Shown: positions 52,916 to 61,955 of the stretch, piece by piece
How positions within the stretch are numbered: position 1 is the first letter of the stretch
Layout: every line of letters starts with the position of its first letter
Source: Urechidicola vernalis
GTDB lineage: Bacteria; Bacteroidota; Bacteroidia; Flavobacteriales; Flavobacteriaceae
Assembly (NCBI RefSeq): GCF_031846385.1
Contig: NZ_JAVRHV010000002.1
Span: 248,001-312,000, forward strand
Reading direction: 5' to 3'
Length of the DNA stretch: 64,000 nt
Program-made: the position numbers and the translations under genes
The notes under the pieces: model-generated
Seen by the model: only the letters and a program-made list of their open reading frames with translations
Database searches by the model: none
What the model was told of the DNA's origin: nothing

Positions 52916-54379
52916 TTACTTTTGTAATTCTTTTAATATTGTTCTTACCTTTTTATAATCATCAAATTCTGAGCGTACTCCATTCACCTCTTGATATGTT
53001 TCATGTCCTTTACCCGCTACCAATAAAATATCTCCTTTTTTAGCCAATTTGCATCCCGTTTTTATTGCTTGTTCGCGATCTAGAATAGAAAGTGTTTTTC
53101 TATAATTTTGAGGCTCCACTCCCTTCTCTATATCTTCAATTATTCCTTGTGGGTTCTCCGTTCTTGGATTGTCCGAAGTAAAAATTACTTGAGAACTTAA
53201 ATGAGAAGCGATATGCCCCATTTTTGGTCTTTTGGTTTTATCTCTATCTCCTCCGCAACCAACAACAGTTATTACATTTTCATTACCTGTTCTTATATCA
53301 TTAATTGTGTTTAGCACATTCTTTAAAGCATCTGGCGTATGGGCGTAATCTACAATTGCGGTTACCCCTCCATTAGACATAAATTGTTGAAATCTACCAT
53401 CAACGCTATCCAACTGACTCATTATTTGTAAAACTTCAAATCCATCTAAACCTAATAAATCCGAGGTCGCATAAATAGCCAAAAGGTTACTTGCATTAAA
53501 ACTGCCGATTAACTTTACCCAAATTTCAGTACCGTTCATGTTTAGCAGTAATCCTGAAAATTGATTTTCCAAAATCCTTACTTTATAATCGGCCATTGTT
53601 TTTAGCCCATAGGTTAGTTTTTTAGCTCTGGTATTCTGCAGCATAAAATTTCCATTTTTATCATCCGCATTAACCAAGGCAAAAGCACCCTTAGGCAACT
53701 GATCAAAGAATACCTTTTTCACATCTCTATACTCAGAGAACGAATTGTGATAATCTAAATGATCATGACTTAAATTTGTAAATACACCGCCCGCAAACTC
53801 CAAACCTTCTGTTCTTTTTTGATGTATTCCATGAGAACTTACCTCCATAAAACAGTAATCGACTCCACTTTGAACCATTAACTGTAAATAACGGTTGATC
53901 GAAACAGAATCAGGGGTTGTATGTGTTGCCACATATTCTGTTTCGTCAACCATTACTTTTACAGTAGAAAGCAATCCGACTTTATAACCTGCCTTTCTAA
54001 ATAAGTTATATGATAAGGTTGCAATGGTTGTTTTACCATTGGTCCCTGTAATTCCTATTAGTTTTAATTTACGTGATGGATTTTCATAAAAGTTTGAAGC
54101 AATAATTGCCAAAGCACTATTAGAATCATTAACCTCTACATAAACAACATCATTTATTAAATTCTCTGGCAAATGCTCACAAACAACTACCGCTGCTCCT
54201 AACTCTATAGTTTTACCAATGAATTTATGCCCATCAACCTGCACTCCTTTTTGCGCAACAAACAAACTTCCTTGCTGTACTTTTTTAGAATCAAATTCAA
54301 CCGAAAAAACTTCCGTATCTACACTACCATTAACCTTATTAACAGCTACTCCGTACAATATGTCTTTTAACTTTTGCAC
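52916..54379 (-). CDS. murE: UDP-MurNAc-tripeptide synthetase, meso-DAP type
   Basis: 487 residues. The ATP loop is GITGTNGKTTIAT, and SDNPRTENP carries the DNPR motif that marks meso-diaminopimelate as substrate. YAHTPDALKN is also typical. The stop of ftsI overlaps its start by one base. It shows that the stem peptide contains DAP. Confidence 0.97.
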   Translation of the reverse strand: MQKLKDILYGVAVNKVNGSVDTEVFSVEFDSKKVQQGSLFVAQKGVQVDGHKFIGKTIELGAAVVVCEHLPENLINDVVYVEVNDSNSALAIIASNFYENPSRKLKLIGITGTNGKTTIATLSYNLFRKAGYKVGLLSTVKVMVDETEYVATHTTPDSVSINRYLQLMVQSGVDYCFMEVSSHGIHQKRTEGLEFAGGVFTNLSHDHLDYHNSFSEYRDVKKVFFDQLPKGAFALVNADDKNGNFMLQNTRAKKLTYGLKTMADYKVRILENQFSGLLLNMNGTEIWVKLIGSFNASNLLAIYATSDLLGLDGFEVLQIMSQLDSVDGRFQQFMSNGGVTAIVDYAHTPDALKNVLNTINDIRTGNENVITVVGCGGDRDKTKRPKMGHIASHLSSQVIFTSDNPRTENPQGIIEDIEKGVEPQNYRKTLSILDREQAIKTGCKLAKKGDILLVAGKGHETYQEVNGVRSEFDDYKKVRTILKELQK

Positions 54380-56364
54380 TAGACCAATTCTAATTTTATC
54401 GTTGTTCCGGCCACAATTTCTTGACCGGATTTTATTGATTGTCTTTTAACTTTTCCGTTCCCCACAAATTCTACTTGCAGCCCTAAGTTTTCTAAAAGTG
54501 AAATCGCATCCATACCACTCATTCCTTTTACATTTGGAACCTTTGTTATGGTTGCATTCGAAGTCTCGAAATACATTCCATAATCTTGATTCACAACATC
54601 AAACTCTGGCTGAACATTTGGGATTTCCTCTAACAATGGAGCATCTCTATAAATTTTATGTGCAATTTTTTCAAATACAGGCGCGGCAACAATATTGCCA
54701 TAATATCCCTTCTTCTTGTTTGGCCTATGTATCACAACCATACAAGAGTAAATAGGGTCATCTGCAGGAAAATGCCCTGCAAATGACGCTATGTATTGAG
54801 TCGGGGTGTTCGGATCTCCATAATCTAATTGACAGGTACCTGTTTTACCTGCCATTGAAAAATCTGGAGAATATATGTTATCTGCTGTACCTCTTTTCAC
54901 CACATTTTTCATCAATTCTTTCATTTTATCGATGGTTTCTTGTGAACATATTTGAGGATTTAACACTTCTTTTTCAAATACTTTTTCAACCTTATTTTGA
55001 TGTCTTATTTCTTTAATAAAGCGTGGTTTTACCATTTCGCCATTATTTGCAATAGCATTGTAGAATGTTAAAATTTGAAGTGGCGTCATTTCAATTCCAT
55101 ATCCATATGCCATCCAAGGCAATGAAATTCCACTCCAATTTTTGTCATCTGGATGCGGCACAATTGGCTGACCCTCTCCTTTAATTGGCAATCCTAGTTT
55201 TTGATCCAATCCAAACTCTCTCACTTTATTCGAGAACTTCTCCGGTTGATCTTTATAATTTTCATAAATCAATTTTACCAAACCTACATTTGATGAAACT
55301 TCAAAAGCACGTGCCGCATTTATTACTCCATAACCTCCTCTGTGAGAATCACGAACACTTCTTCCATAAATTTTATAAACTCCGCCATCTGTATCCACAA
55401 CTGTACTCGTATCAATTACTTTATCTTCTAAAGCAATGACCATACTCACCATTTTAAAAGTAGACCCTAACTCGTGCTTCTCATAAACGGCATAGTTTCT
55501 TTTCTCATAGTATGTTCCTTCAGAAGTTCTTGCCAAGTTTGAAATAGCTTTTACTTCTCCCGTTTTAGTCTCCATTACTATAACTGAACCATGCTCTGCT
55601 TCAAACTTTTCTAACTGACCTAACAATGCATCATGGGCTATATCTTGAATATTGACATTTATTGTTGTAATAACATCTCTCCCATCTTGTGGCTCAACCT
55701 CATTATTATCGTTAATTGGCTTCCATTGCCCTTGCGCAATGCGCTGCTTTAACCTCCAACCAGATTTCCCTCTTAAATATTTTTTATATGCACCTTCGAT
55801 ACCTGGCGCACCACGATAATCATCATACCCAATCGTACGTTCTGCAATTTTACCTAAAGGATGTTCGCGCTTTGTACTTTGCTCAGCAATAAAACCTCCT
55901 TTATACATTCCCAAATTGAAAATTGGAAACGTTTTCATTGTTTGATAGTCTAAATACCCAATGTTACGAGCAATTAATAAATAGCGATTTTTATTCGCTC
56001 GTGCCTTTCTCAGTTTTTGCACATAATGTGAAGACGATTTCCCAAACATCTTTGAAAGTTCATTAGCCAAACCTCTCACACCATCCTCAAAAACTTGCGC
56101 ATCTACCGTATATGTATCCATTCTAATTTCATAGCGCGACATGGAAGTTGCAAGCAAACTACCATCGTCTGCATACACATTACCACGATTGGCATGAATA
56201 GTATCATTCTTTATGGTTCTTTTTTCGGAAAGGCTTCTGTATTTATCGCCATCTTCAGAGTATTGGATACTTATTAATTTGACAATAATTGCGATAAAAA
56301 ACAGGGTCGAGAAGACAAATACGATATATAACCTGTTTAATATGCTTTTTTTCTTTGTTGCCAA
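54379..56364 (-). CDS. ftsI: Septal transpeptidase FtsI (PBP3), PASTA-containing
   Basis: 661 residues. One N-terminal membrane helix (about 10-28), a dimerisation domain, and a transpeptidase domain with STFK (in ELGSTFKMVSM), SSN (in FEVSSNVGL) and KTG (AGKTGTCQ). A single PASTA domain ends the protein (about 600-661, PNVKGMSGMDAISLL). It cross-links septal peptidoglycan. Confidence 0.96.
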   Translation of the reverse strand: MATKKKSILNRLYIVFVFSTLFFIAIIVKLISIQYSEDGDKYRSLSEKRTIKNDTIHANRGNVYADDGSLLATSMSRYEIRMDTYTVDAQVFEDGVRGLANELSKMFGKSSSHYVQKLRKARANKNRYLLIARNIGYLDYQTMKTFPIFNLGMYKGGFIAEQSTKREHPLGKIAERTIGYDDYRGAPGIEGAYKKYLRGKSGWRLKQRIAQGQWKPINDNNEVEPQDGRDVITTINVNIQDIAHDALLGQLEKFEAEHGSVIVMETKTGEVKAISNLARTSEGTYYEKRNYAVYEKHELGSTFKMVSMVIALEDKVIDTSTVVDTDGGVYKIYGRSVRDSHRGGYGVINAARAFEVSSNVGLVKLIYENYKDQPEKFSNKVREFGLDQKLGLPIKGEGQPIVPHPDDKNWSGISLPWMAYGYGIEMTPLQILTFYNAIANNGEMVKPRFIKEIRHQNKVEKVFEKEVLNPQICSQETIDKMKELMKNVVKRGTADNIYSPDFSMAGKTGTCQLDYGDPNTPTQYIASFAGHFPADDPIYSCMVVIHRPNKKKGYYGNIVAAPVFEKIAHKIYRDAPLLEEIPNVQPEFDVVNQDYGMYFETSNATITKVPNVKGMSGMDAISLLENLGLQVEFVGNGKVKRQSIKSGQEIVAGTTIKLELV

Positions 56365-56365
56365 C

Positions 56366-56695
56366 CTACTCTGCTTTTTGAACTACTTTAATTTTTTTTG
56401 GAGGATTTTCTGACGGTAGCAATCCTCTCTCTACTACTTTTTTTTGCACTGACGATTCTAATTCTAATCGCATTACTTTTGTCCGGGTATCTATAAATTC
56501 TGCTTTCAACTCCCGAATCTCTGAATTCAATTTTGCAATTTTTATTACTTTTTTATCAGTACTATGCGATCTTGAAATCATAAACAACAAGAGCATTACA
56601 ACATAAATGATAATTCGCCAATTTTTAAAAGCGTCCTTACTAACAAGAATCTTCCCCTTTAACGCATTATATATTCCTTGTTTAAATTTTGACAT
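56366..56695 (-). CDS. ftsL: Cell division protein FtsL-like
   Basis: 109 residues: a basic cytoplasmic start, one membrane helix (about 29-44, IYVVMLLLFMISR) and a coiled-coil-like segment (KIAKLNSEIRELKAEFIDTR) ending in LLPSENPPKKI. Sequence similarity is low, as is normal in this family; the call rests on size, topology and position between rsmH and ftsI. Confidence 0.85.
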   Translation of the reverse strand: MSKFKQGIYNALKGKILVSKDAFKNWRIIIYVVMLLLFMISRSHSTDKKVIKIAKLNSEIRELKAEFIDTRTKVMRLELESSVQKKVVERGLLPSENPPKKIKVVQKAE

Positions 56696-57601
56696 TTAAG
56701 CTATTGTTGCAATTCTTAATTTGGCGCTACGTGCTCTATTATTAATTTTAATTTCCTCTTTTGTAGGGATGATCATTTTTCCAACCTTTTTTAAAGGCAC
56801 TTCAAAGTTTCCATAAAAATCTTTCTCTGGCTCTCCTTCAAACAATCCATTTCTAATAAAACGTTTCACCAATCGATCTTCTAAAGAGTGATATGAAATA
56901 ACACTTAACCTACCACCTTCATTTAACAATTCTGGCATTTGACTTAAAAACTCTTTCAGCACTTCAATTTCTTGATTCACTTCAATACGAATCGCCTGAA
57001 AAATCTGAGCCAAAATCTTATGTTCTTTTGCTGCTGGCAAAAACTGTTTCAACACGGTCTTTAACTCAAAACTTGTTTTAATCTTCTCTTCTACTCTAGC
57101 CTCTACAATTTTTTTAGCCATTGCTCGTGCATTTCGCAGTTCGCCATAATTAAACAATACAGCACTCAATTGCTCTTCACTGTATTTGTTAATTACTGCA
57201 AAAGCTGACAATTCATCTTTCTGATTCATTCGCATATCCAAATCAGCATCGAAGCGAGTAGAAAATCCACGTTCTGCTTCATCAAATTGATGAGAAGAAA
57301 CACCTAAATCAGCCAATACACCATCAACTTTTTTTATACCATAAAAACGTAAGAACCTTTTTATAAACCTGAAATTTTCAGGTATCAACACAAATCGTTC
57401 ATCATCTATTGCGTTTGCTTGCGCATCTTTATCTTGATCAAACGCGAACAACTTTCCATTCTCACCAAGCCTATTCAAAATTTCTTTAGAATGACCTCCT
57501 CCACCAAAAGTCACATCCACATAAACTCCATCTGGTTTCAAATCCAAACCATCTATACTTTCGCACAGCAAAACTGGGTTATGATACTCCATCTTCATCA
57601 T
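56696..57601 (-). CDS. rsmH: 16S rRNA (cytosine-1402-N4)-methyltransferase
   Basis: 301 residues (ATG choices at 57601, 57598 and 57592; family members often start at MEYHNP). MEYHNPVLLCESIDG, the SAM loop DVTFGGGGHSKEIL and LSVISYHSLEDRLVKRF are diagnostic. It methylates 16S rRNA. It overlaps mraZ by 14 to 23 bases depending on the start. Confidence 0.97.
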   Translation of the reverse strand: MMKMEYHNPVLLCESIDGLDLKPDGVYVDVTFGGGGHSKEILNRLGENGKLFAFDQDKDAQANAIDDERFVLIPENFRFIKRFLRFYGIKKVDGVLADLGVSSHQFDEAERGFSTRFDADLDMRMNQKDELSAFAVINKYSEEQLSAVLFNYGELRNARAMAKKIVEARVEEKIKTSFELKTVLKQFLPAAKEHKILAQIFQAIRIEVNQEIEVLKEFLSQMPELLNEGGRLSVISYHSLEDRLVKRFIRNGLFEGEPEKDFYGNFEVPLKKVGKMIIPTKEEIKINNRARSAKLRIATIA

Positions 57602-58052
57602 CCATTACATTCCCCATCACTTGTTCTGCCAATTCTCCAAAGTCAAGTGCCGCTTCATCAATTGCATTCTCATATCGATCCGTATCCCAAATCTCAATTA
57701 TCCCTACTGCCGATGACAGCGTAACCTGCCTTGTGATTCCAGCAAATTTTTGCAAATCATTAGGTATCAACAAACGCCCAGAAGCATCTAATTCTACCAT
57801 TTTAACACCAGCGGTAAAGCGTCTAATAAAGTCATTGTTTTTCTTTACAAAGCGATTCAACTTATTCACTTTCTCCATCATTGTATTCCACTCAGACATT
57901 GGATACAACTCCAGACATGGCTGAAAAACAGCTCTTTTAATAACAAACCCCTCTTGCAACACGGGCGCCAATTGCTTCTTTAACGAAGACGCCATCATAA
58001 GACGACCTTTCGCATCAGCTTTGCACTCGTATGTACCAATTAAGTTTATCAT
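57579..58052 (-). CDS. mraZ: Transcriptional regulator MraZ
   Basis: 157 residues: two SpoVT/AbrB-like halves, with GTYECKADAKGRLMMASSLKK in the first and VELDASGRLLIPNDLQKFAG in the second. It heads the division cluster. Three phased GTGG boxes precede its promoter, matching the known binding mode of MraZ, so autorepression is likely. Confidence 0.96.
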   Translation of the reverse strand: MINLIGTYECKADAKGRLMMASSLKKQLAPVLQEGFVIKRAVFQPCLELYPMSEWNTMMEKVNKLNRFVKKNNDFIRRFTAGVKMVELDASGRLLIPNDLQKFAGITRQVTLSSAVGIIEIWDTDRYENAIDEAALDFGELAEQVMGNVMDDEDGVS

Positions 58053-58073
58053 TTAGTTAGTGTTAATCAATTT

Positions 58074-58081
58074 CAAAAATA
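58074..58081 (-). promoter_or_regulatory. -7 element of the dcw cluster
   Basis: TATTTTTG on the minus strand matches TAnnTTTG, about 22 bases before the mraZ ATG. No TTTG is at -33; the MraZ boxes cover that zone. Confidence 0.6.
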
Positions 58082-58090
58082 GAAATTATT

Positions 58091-58118
58091 TTCCACTTTT
58101 TCCCACATTCTACCACTT
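58091..58118 (-). promoter_or_regulatory. MraZ box: three 10-bp-phased GTGG repeats
   Basis: On the minus strand GTGG occurs at 58116-58113, 58106-58103 and 58096-58093, exactly ten bases apart, each followed by A/G-rich bases. Known MraZ operators are three direct repeats of GTGG/TGGG type with 10-bp phase. They lie directly upstream of the mraZ -7 element. Confidence 0.8.
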
Positions 58119-58242
58119 TGTTGATAACTTTTACCACCACTTCTTAAATTAGGATAGCAACTTGACAAACAAAACTTTACCATATCGGCAAAATTTTAGT
58201 TAGGCATATTTATAAAAAAATCGTACTTTGCTTTAAATTGGC

Positions 58243-58250
58243 TACATTTG
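58243..58250 (+). promoter_or_regulatory. -7 element of the alpha/beta hydrolase gene
   Basis: TACATTTG matches TAnnTTTG, 29 bases before the start at 58280. A TTTG at 58227-58230 is only 12 bases upstream, so the -33 is unclear. Confidence 0.5.
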
Positions 58251-58279
58251 CCGAAGTTTTTAAATAGACGCTTTACAGT

Positions 58280-59044
58280 ATGAGTTATACACTAAAAAAT
58301 GAAGGGAAATTCAGTTATATTGAAGAGGGCGAAGGACAACCAATTATAGTACTGCACGGACTTATGGGTGCGTTAAGTAACTTTGATGGGATTGTATCGC
58401 ATTTTTCAAAAATTGGATATAAAGTTTTGATTCCTGAATTACCGCTTTACACTTTGCCTCTAGTTAAAACAAATGTTCGAAATTTGTCTAAGTTCGTTAA
58501 GGAGTTTATCAATCATAAAGGACTAGATGACGTCATCTTTTTAGGCAACTCATTAGGGGGTCACATTTCATTATATTTTACCACGCATAATGTTGATAAC
58601 GTTAAAGCTTTAGTCCTAACAGGTAGTTCTGGACTATATGAGAACTCCATGGGAGATACCTACCCAAAGAGAGGAAATAAAGAATTTATTGAAAATAAGG
58701 TAAGAGAAGTTTTTTACGACGATAAAATTGCAACACCAGAGTTGGTAGATCAAGTTTTTGAGATTGTAAATGACCGTATAAAAGCAATAAAGACCCTGTC
58801 AATTGCAAAAAGTGCTATAAGACATAATATGGCAGACAATTTGCCAGATATGAATATTCCCACCTGTTTAATTTGGGGAAAACAAGACATTGTTACACCT
58901 CCAGAGGTTGCCAATGACTTTGACCGATTAATGCCTGATTCTGAATTGTTCTGGATTGATAAATGTGGTCATGCTCCAATGATGGAACGTCCAGATGAAT
59001 TTAACGAAAAACTAGAAGACTGGTTTAAAAAGAGAAATATTTAA
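58280..59044 (+). CDS. Alpha/beta hydrolase
   Basis: 254 residues. The triad is visible: nucleophile Ser91 in GNSLGGH, Asp203 in WGKQDIVTP and His231 in KCGHAPMMERP. VLHGLMGALSNF forms the oxyanion region. No signal peptide. The substrate is unknown; esterase or haloperoxidase-like activity is possible. It is three bases before engB and diverges from the dcw cluster. Confidence 0.93.
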   Translation: MSYTLKNEGKFSYIEEGEGQPIIVLHGLMGALSNFDGIVSHFSKIGYKVLIPELPLYTLPLVKTNVRNLSKFVKEFINHKGLDDVIFLGNSLGGHISLYFTTHNVDNVKALVLTGSSGLYENSMGDTYPKRGNKEFIENKVREVFYDDKIATPELVDQVFEIVNDRIKAIKTLSIAKSAIRHNMADNLPDMNIPTCLIWGKQDIVTPPEVANDFDRLMPDSELFWIDKCGHAPMMERPDEFNEKLEDWFKKRNI

Positions 59045-59047
59045 ATC

Positions 59048-59662
59048 ATGAAAATTCATTCGGCAAATTTCATTATCAGTAATACTGATGTTTCAAAATG
59101 CCCAAAAGATCAATTGCCTGAATATGCTTTTATTGGCCGCTCTAACGTTGGTAAATCTAGTTTAATTAACGCATTAACCGACCATAAAAAACTAGCAAAA
59201 ACATCTGGGAAACCTGGAAAAACACAATTAATAAATCATTTTAAAATTAACGATGAATGGTTTTTAGTGGATTTACCCGGGTATGGTTACGCACAAGTTT
59301 CTAAATCAAAACGGAAAACATTTCAGAGTTTTATAAAGGATTATTTCTTACAAAGAGAACAACTTGTTTGTACTTTTGTTTTGGTAGATTCTAGGCATGA
59401 ACCACAAAAAATTGATTTGGAATTTATGCAGTTTTTAGGTGAAAACGGCGTTCCTTTTGGTATTATTTTCACCAAAGCTGACAAACTTGGAAGTTCAACT
59501 TTAAACAAGAACATAACCAAATATAAAAAGCAATTGCTTAAAACTTGGGAAAGCATTCCAACGCATTTTATTACATCATCAGAAACTGCAATGGGAAGAG
59601 AGGATGTTTTAAATTTCATAACTGAAGTAAACAAAAATGTTGTCGATAACTTTAAGTCTTAG
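59048..59662 (+). CDS. engB: Ribosome biogenesis GTPase EngB (YihA/YsxC)
   Basis: 204 residues. The G1 loop GRSNVGKSSLI (30-40), G3 DLPGYGYA (about 75-82) and G4 TKADK are clear. EngB acts in assembly of the 50S subunit. It is directly downstream of the hydrolase gene. Confidence 0.96.
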   Translation: MKIHSANFIISNTDVSKCPKDQLPEYAFIGRSNVGKSSLINALTDHKKLAKTSGKPGKTQLINHFKINDEWFLVDLPGYGYAQVSKSKRKTFQSFIKDYFLQREQLVCTFVLVDSRHEPQKIDLEFMQFLGENGVPFGIIFTKADKLGSSTLNKNITKYKKQLLKTWESIPTHFITSSETAMGREDVLNFITEVNKNVVDNFKS

Positions 59663-59711
59663 AATTACAACTAGTTAATTTTCGAATTAAACGAAATTAA
59701 CAACAATTTAA

Positions 59712-60398
59712 ATGCACAGCACAAAACACAACTTACAAATACTTTTTGAGGACAATCATTTACTGATTGTAAACAAACGTGCTGGTGATATTGTGCAAGG
59801 AGATAAAACTGGCGACACACCGTTAAATGAGATCGTAAAATCTTATATAAAAGACAAATACGACAAACCAGGTAATGTTTATTTAGGCACAGTTCATCGG
59901 CTAGATAGACCCACAACTGGCGTTGTTATTTTTGCAAAAACATCGAAAGCCTTAGAGCGCTTGAATAAAATGCTACGCGATAAAAATATTAACAAAACCT
60001 ATTGGGCTGTTGTGAAAAATGAACCGCCAAAAGAAAAAGACACCCTTATAAATTGGTTGCGAAAAAACCCAAAAAACAACAAGTCTACCGCTTACTTTAA
60101 AGAAATTGACGGTAGTAAAAAAGCCATTTTACACTACAACATTCTTAAAAAATTGAAATCTTATTTATTACTAGAAATTGATTTAGAAACTGGAAGACAT
60201 CACCAAATACGTAGTCAACTTTCTAGTATAGGAAGTCCAATTAAAGGTGATTTAAAATATGGTTTTAACCGTAGTAACAAAGATGGAAGTATTCATTTAC
60301 ATGCCAGGAAAATTGAATTTACTCACCCAGTGAGCAAAGAGCAAGTTTCAGTCACAGCCCCTATACCAAAAGATGTGATTTGGGAAGCCTGTAAATAA
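59712..60398 (+). CDS. RluA-family pseudouridine synthase
   Basis: 228 residues with no S4 domain. The catalytic block VHRLDRPTTGVVIFAKT has Asp65, and LLEIDLETGRHHQIRSQL is the second family motif. It isomerises uridine in rRNA or tRNA; the site is not set by sequence alone. Confidence 0.93.
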   Translation: MHSTKHNLQILFEDNHLLIVNKRAGDIVQGDKTGDTPLNEIVKSYIKDKYDKPGNVYLGTVHRLDRPTTGVVIFAKTSKALERLNKMLRDKNINKTYWAVVKNEPPKEKDTLINWLRKNPKNNKSTAYFKEIDGSKKAILHYNILKKLKSYLLLEIDLETGRHHQIRSQLSSIGSPIKGDLKYGFNRSNKDGSIHLHARKIEFTHPVSKEQVSVTAPIPKDVIWEACK

Positions 60399-60448
60399 GA
60401 AAAATCAACAAAACAACTTCTAAGCCATAATCTTTATCACATCAGTTT

Positions 60449-61804
60449 TCAATTGTTATGTGAAAGCATTCTAGGAATCGTCATTAGTTCAGTTTGTCTC
60501 CCATCAATATAAAAAACTTCTTCTCCATTGAAAAAAGCATCTTCCTCGAGCATAATTCTAATGTCTTTGTTCCACTCCTCTATATAGACGCTCGCATTAA
60601 GTTCAATAGAATAAGCAGTATTCTTATACAAGTCATAATCTCCCTTACCTGGAACACCGTTCTGCTGATCCCACATGCCTATCGCTGGACCTCCACCATG
60701 CCCGTGGTAACCTATTGGATGTGTATATATTAGCCCCCTAATACTTTCCTTTTTACATTGCTCCAAACTCGCTTTTAAAATATCATTCCCGGTACTACCC
60801 AACTTAAAATTTGAAGTAAGAATATCCTGCAGCCTATTCCCTGTTTTCAGCGCTTTCTTTAAAAAATCGGGAGCCTCTCGCTCACCCGATTTAAGAATAT
60901 AAACATGTTGTTGCGTGTCAGTATTTAAACGTAAATAATTGATTCCAAAATCTACATGAACTAAATCACCTGGTAGAATTAAGGATTCATTAGGAGATTT
61001 CGACGGGTCAAATTTTCCTTTATCAGAATTAGAACGCTGAATTGAGACAGTTGGATGAAACCAAGTCGTAAAACCTAGTTCTCGAATCCTATCTCTATAC
61101 CACCACTCTACATTGTTAGTAGTCGTAACTCCCGGCTGAATAACTTTTTCAGAAAATCCTTCTGCAATAATTTGATGTGCCATTCTAACTATATTGCCAT
61201 ATACCATCATCTCTGAATCTGTTCTAGTTTCCAACCATCCTAACGCAAGTTCTTCTGCATTTACCAACCTTGTATGATACTTTTCTGGCAAAACTTCTAA
61301 CAACTTATCATAATGTGTAGAAGAAAGACCGTCTGCCAATCCAAAAGTTTCGGACTTATTAATACCAATTTTATTTGGATTCTTTTCAGAAATTAAATCC
61401 GCCAACGCCTGCCATTGATTAGGCTCTTTATCTTTATCCCAAACTGTTTTAAATATACTTCCAGTATCATACCTATTCAACCCAAAAGTCTGTAAACCTT
61501 TTCCTTCACCAGGATTATAAACTATTAAAATTGTTGTACGTCTAGCCGATTGCCAAGTAGCTGGTAAAAGCGTTTTAATCACCGGATCCTCGTTGTATTC
61601 TCGAGCAATTATGAGCCACATATCAATTCCCGAGCGATTCATTATTTTAGGCAAAACCACATCAACTCTCTCCTCCAGCCAAGTGTCTATTACCTGGGCC
61701 CGTTTCTCCATATTAAGAGTAATTGGAACATAAGAATTTTGAGCAACAATTTGATTATATATCACTATAAAAAAACAAATGGAAAATTTCTTAATATTGT
61801 TCAT
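60449..61804 (-). CDS. Exported M24-family metallopeptidase (Xaa-Pro aminopeptidase-like)
   Basis: 451 residues with an N-terminal signal peptide (about 1-21, ending IVAQ). The five pita-bread metal ligands can be placed: D285 (VDFGINY), D296 (NTDTQQ), H367 or H369 (GYHGHGGGP), E401 (SIELNAS) and E420 (MLEEDAF). The N-terminal domain fits aminopeptidase P/creatinase. It likely cleaves peptides in the periplasm. It diverges from an exported amidohydrolase gene. Confidence 0.92.
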   Translation of the reverse strand: MNNIKKFSICFFIVIYNQIVAQNSYVPITLNMEKRAQVIDTWLEERVDVVLPKIMNRSGIDMWLIIAREYNEDPVIKTLLPATWQSARRTTILIVYNPGEGKGLQTFGLNRYDTGSIFKTVWDKDKEPNQWQALADLISEKNPNKIGINKSETFGLADGLSSTHYDKLLEVLPEKYHTRLVNAEELALGWLETRTDSEMMVYGNIVRMAHQIIAEGFSEKVIQPGVTTTNNVEWWYRDRIRELGFTTWFHPTVSIQRSNSDKGKFDPSKSPNESLILPGDLVHVDFGINYLRLNTDTQQHVYILKSGEREAPDFLKKALKTGNRLQDILTSNFKLGSTGNDILKASLEQCKKESIRGLIYTHPIGYHGHGGGPAIGMWDQQNGVPGKGDYDLYKNTAYSIELNASVYIEEWNKDIRIMLEEDAFFNGEEVFYIDGRQTELMTIPRMLSHNN

Positions 61805-61955
61805 AATGGAATAATTAGTGGTTTATATTGAATCGTTTTTGCTATGAAATACATCAGTATAGCGAATTTCGACATTTTAAAACTAAGAACCAAACCATCT
61901 TATTTAACCACTTTCAAAAAAACTATTATATTTAAAGAATCCAAACTTCTATTTT

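Noticed and set aside
58119..58127. DnaA-box-like TTATCAACA on the minus strand near mraZ
   Set aside because: It is a single nine-base match with no cluster, no AT-rich unwinding region and no dnaA or dnaN nearby, so it is not evidence of an origin.
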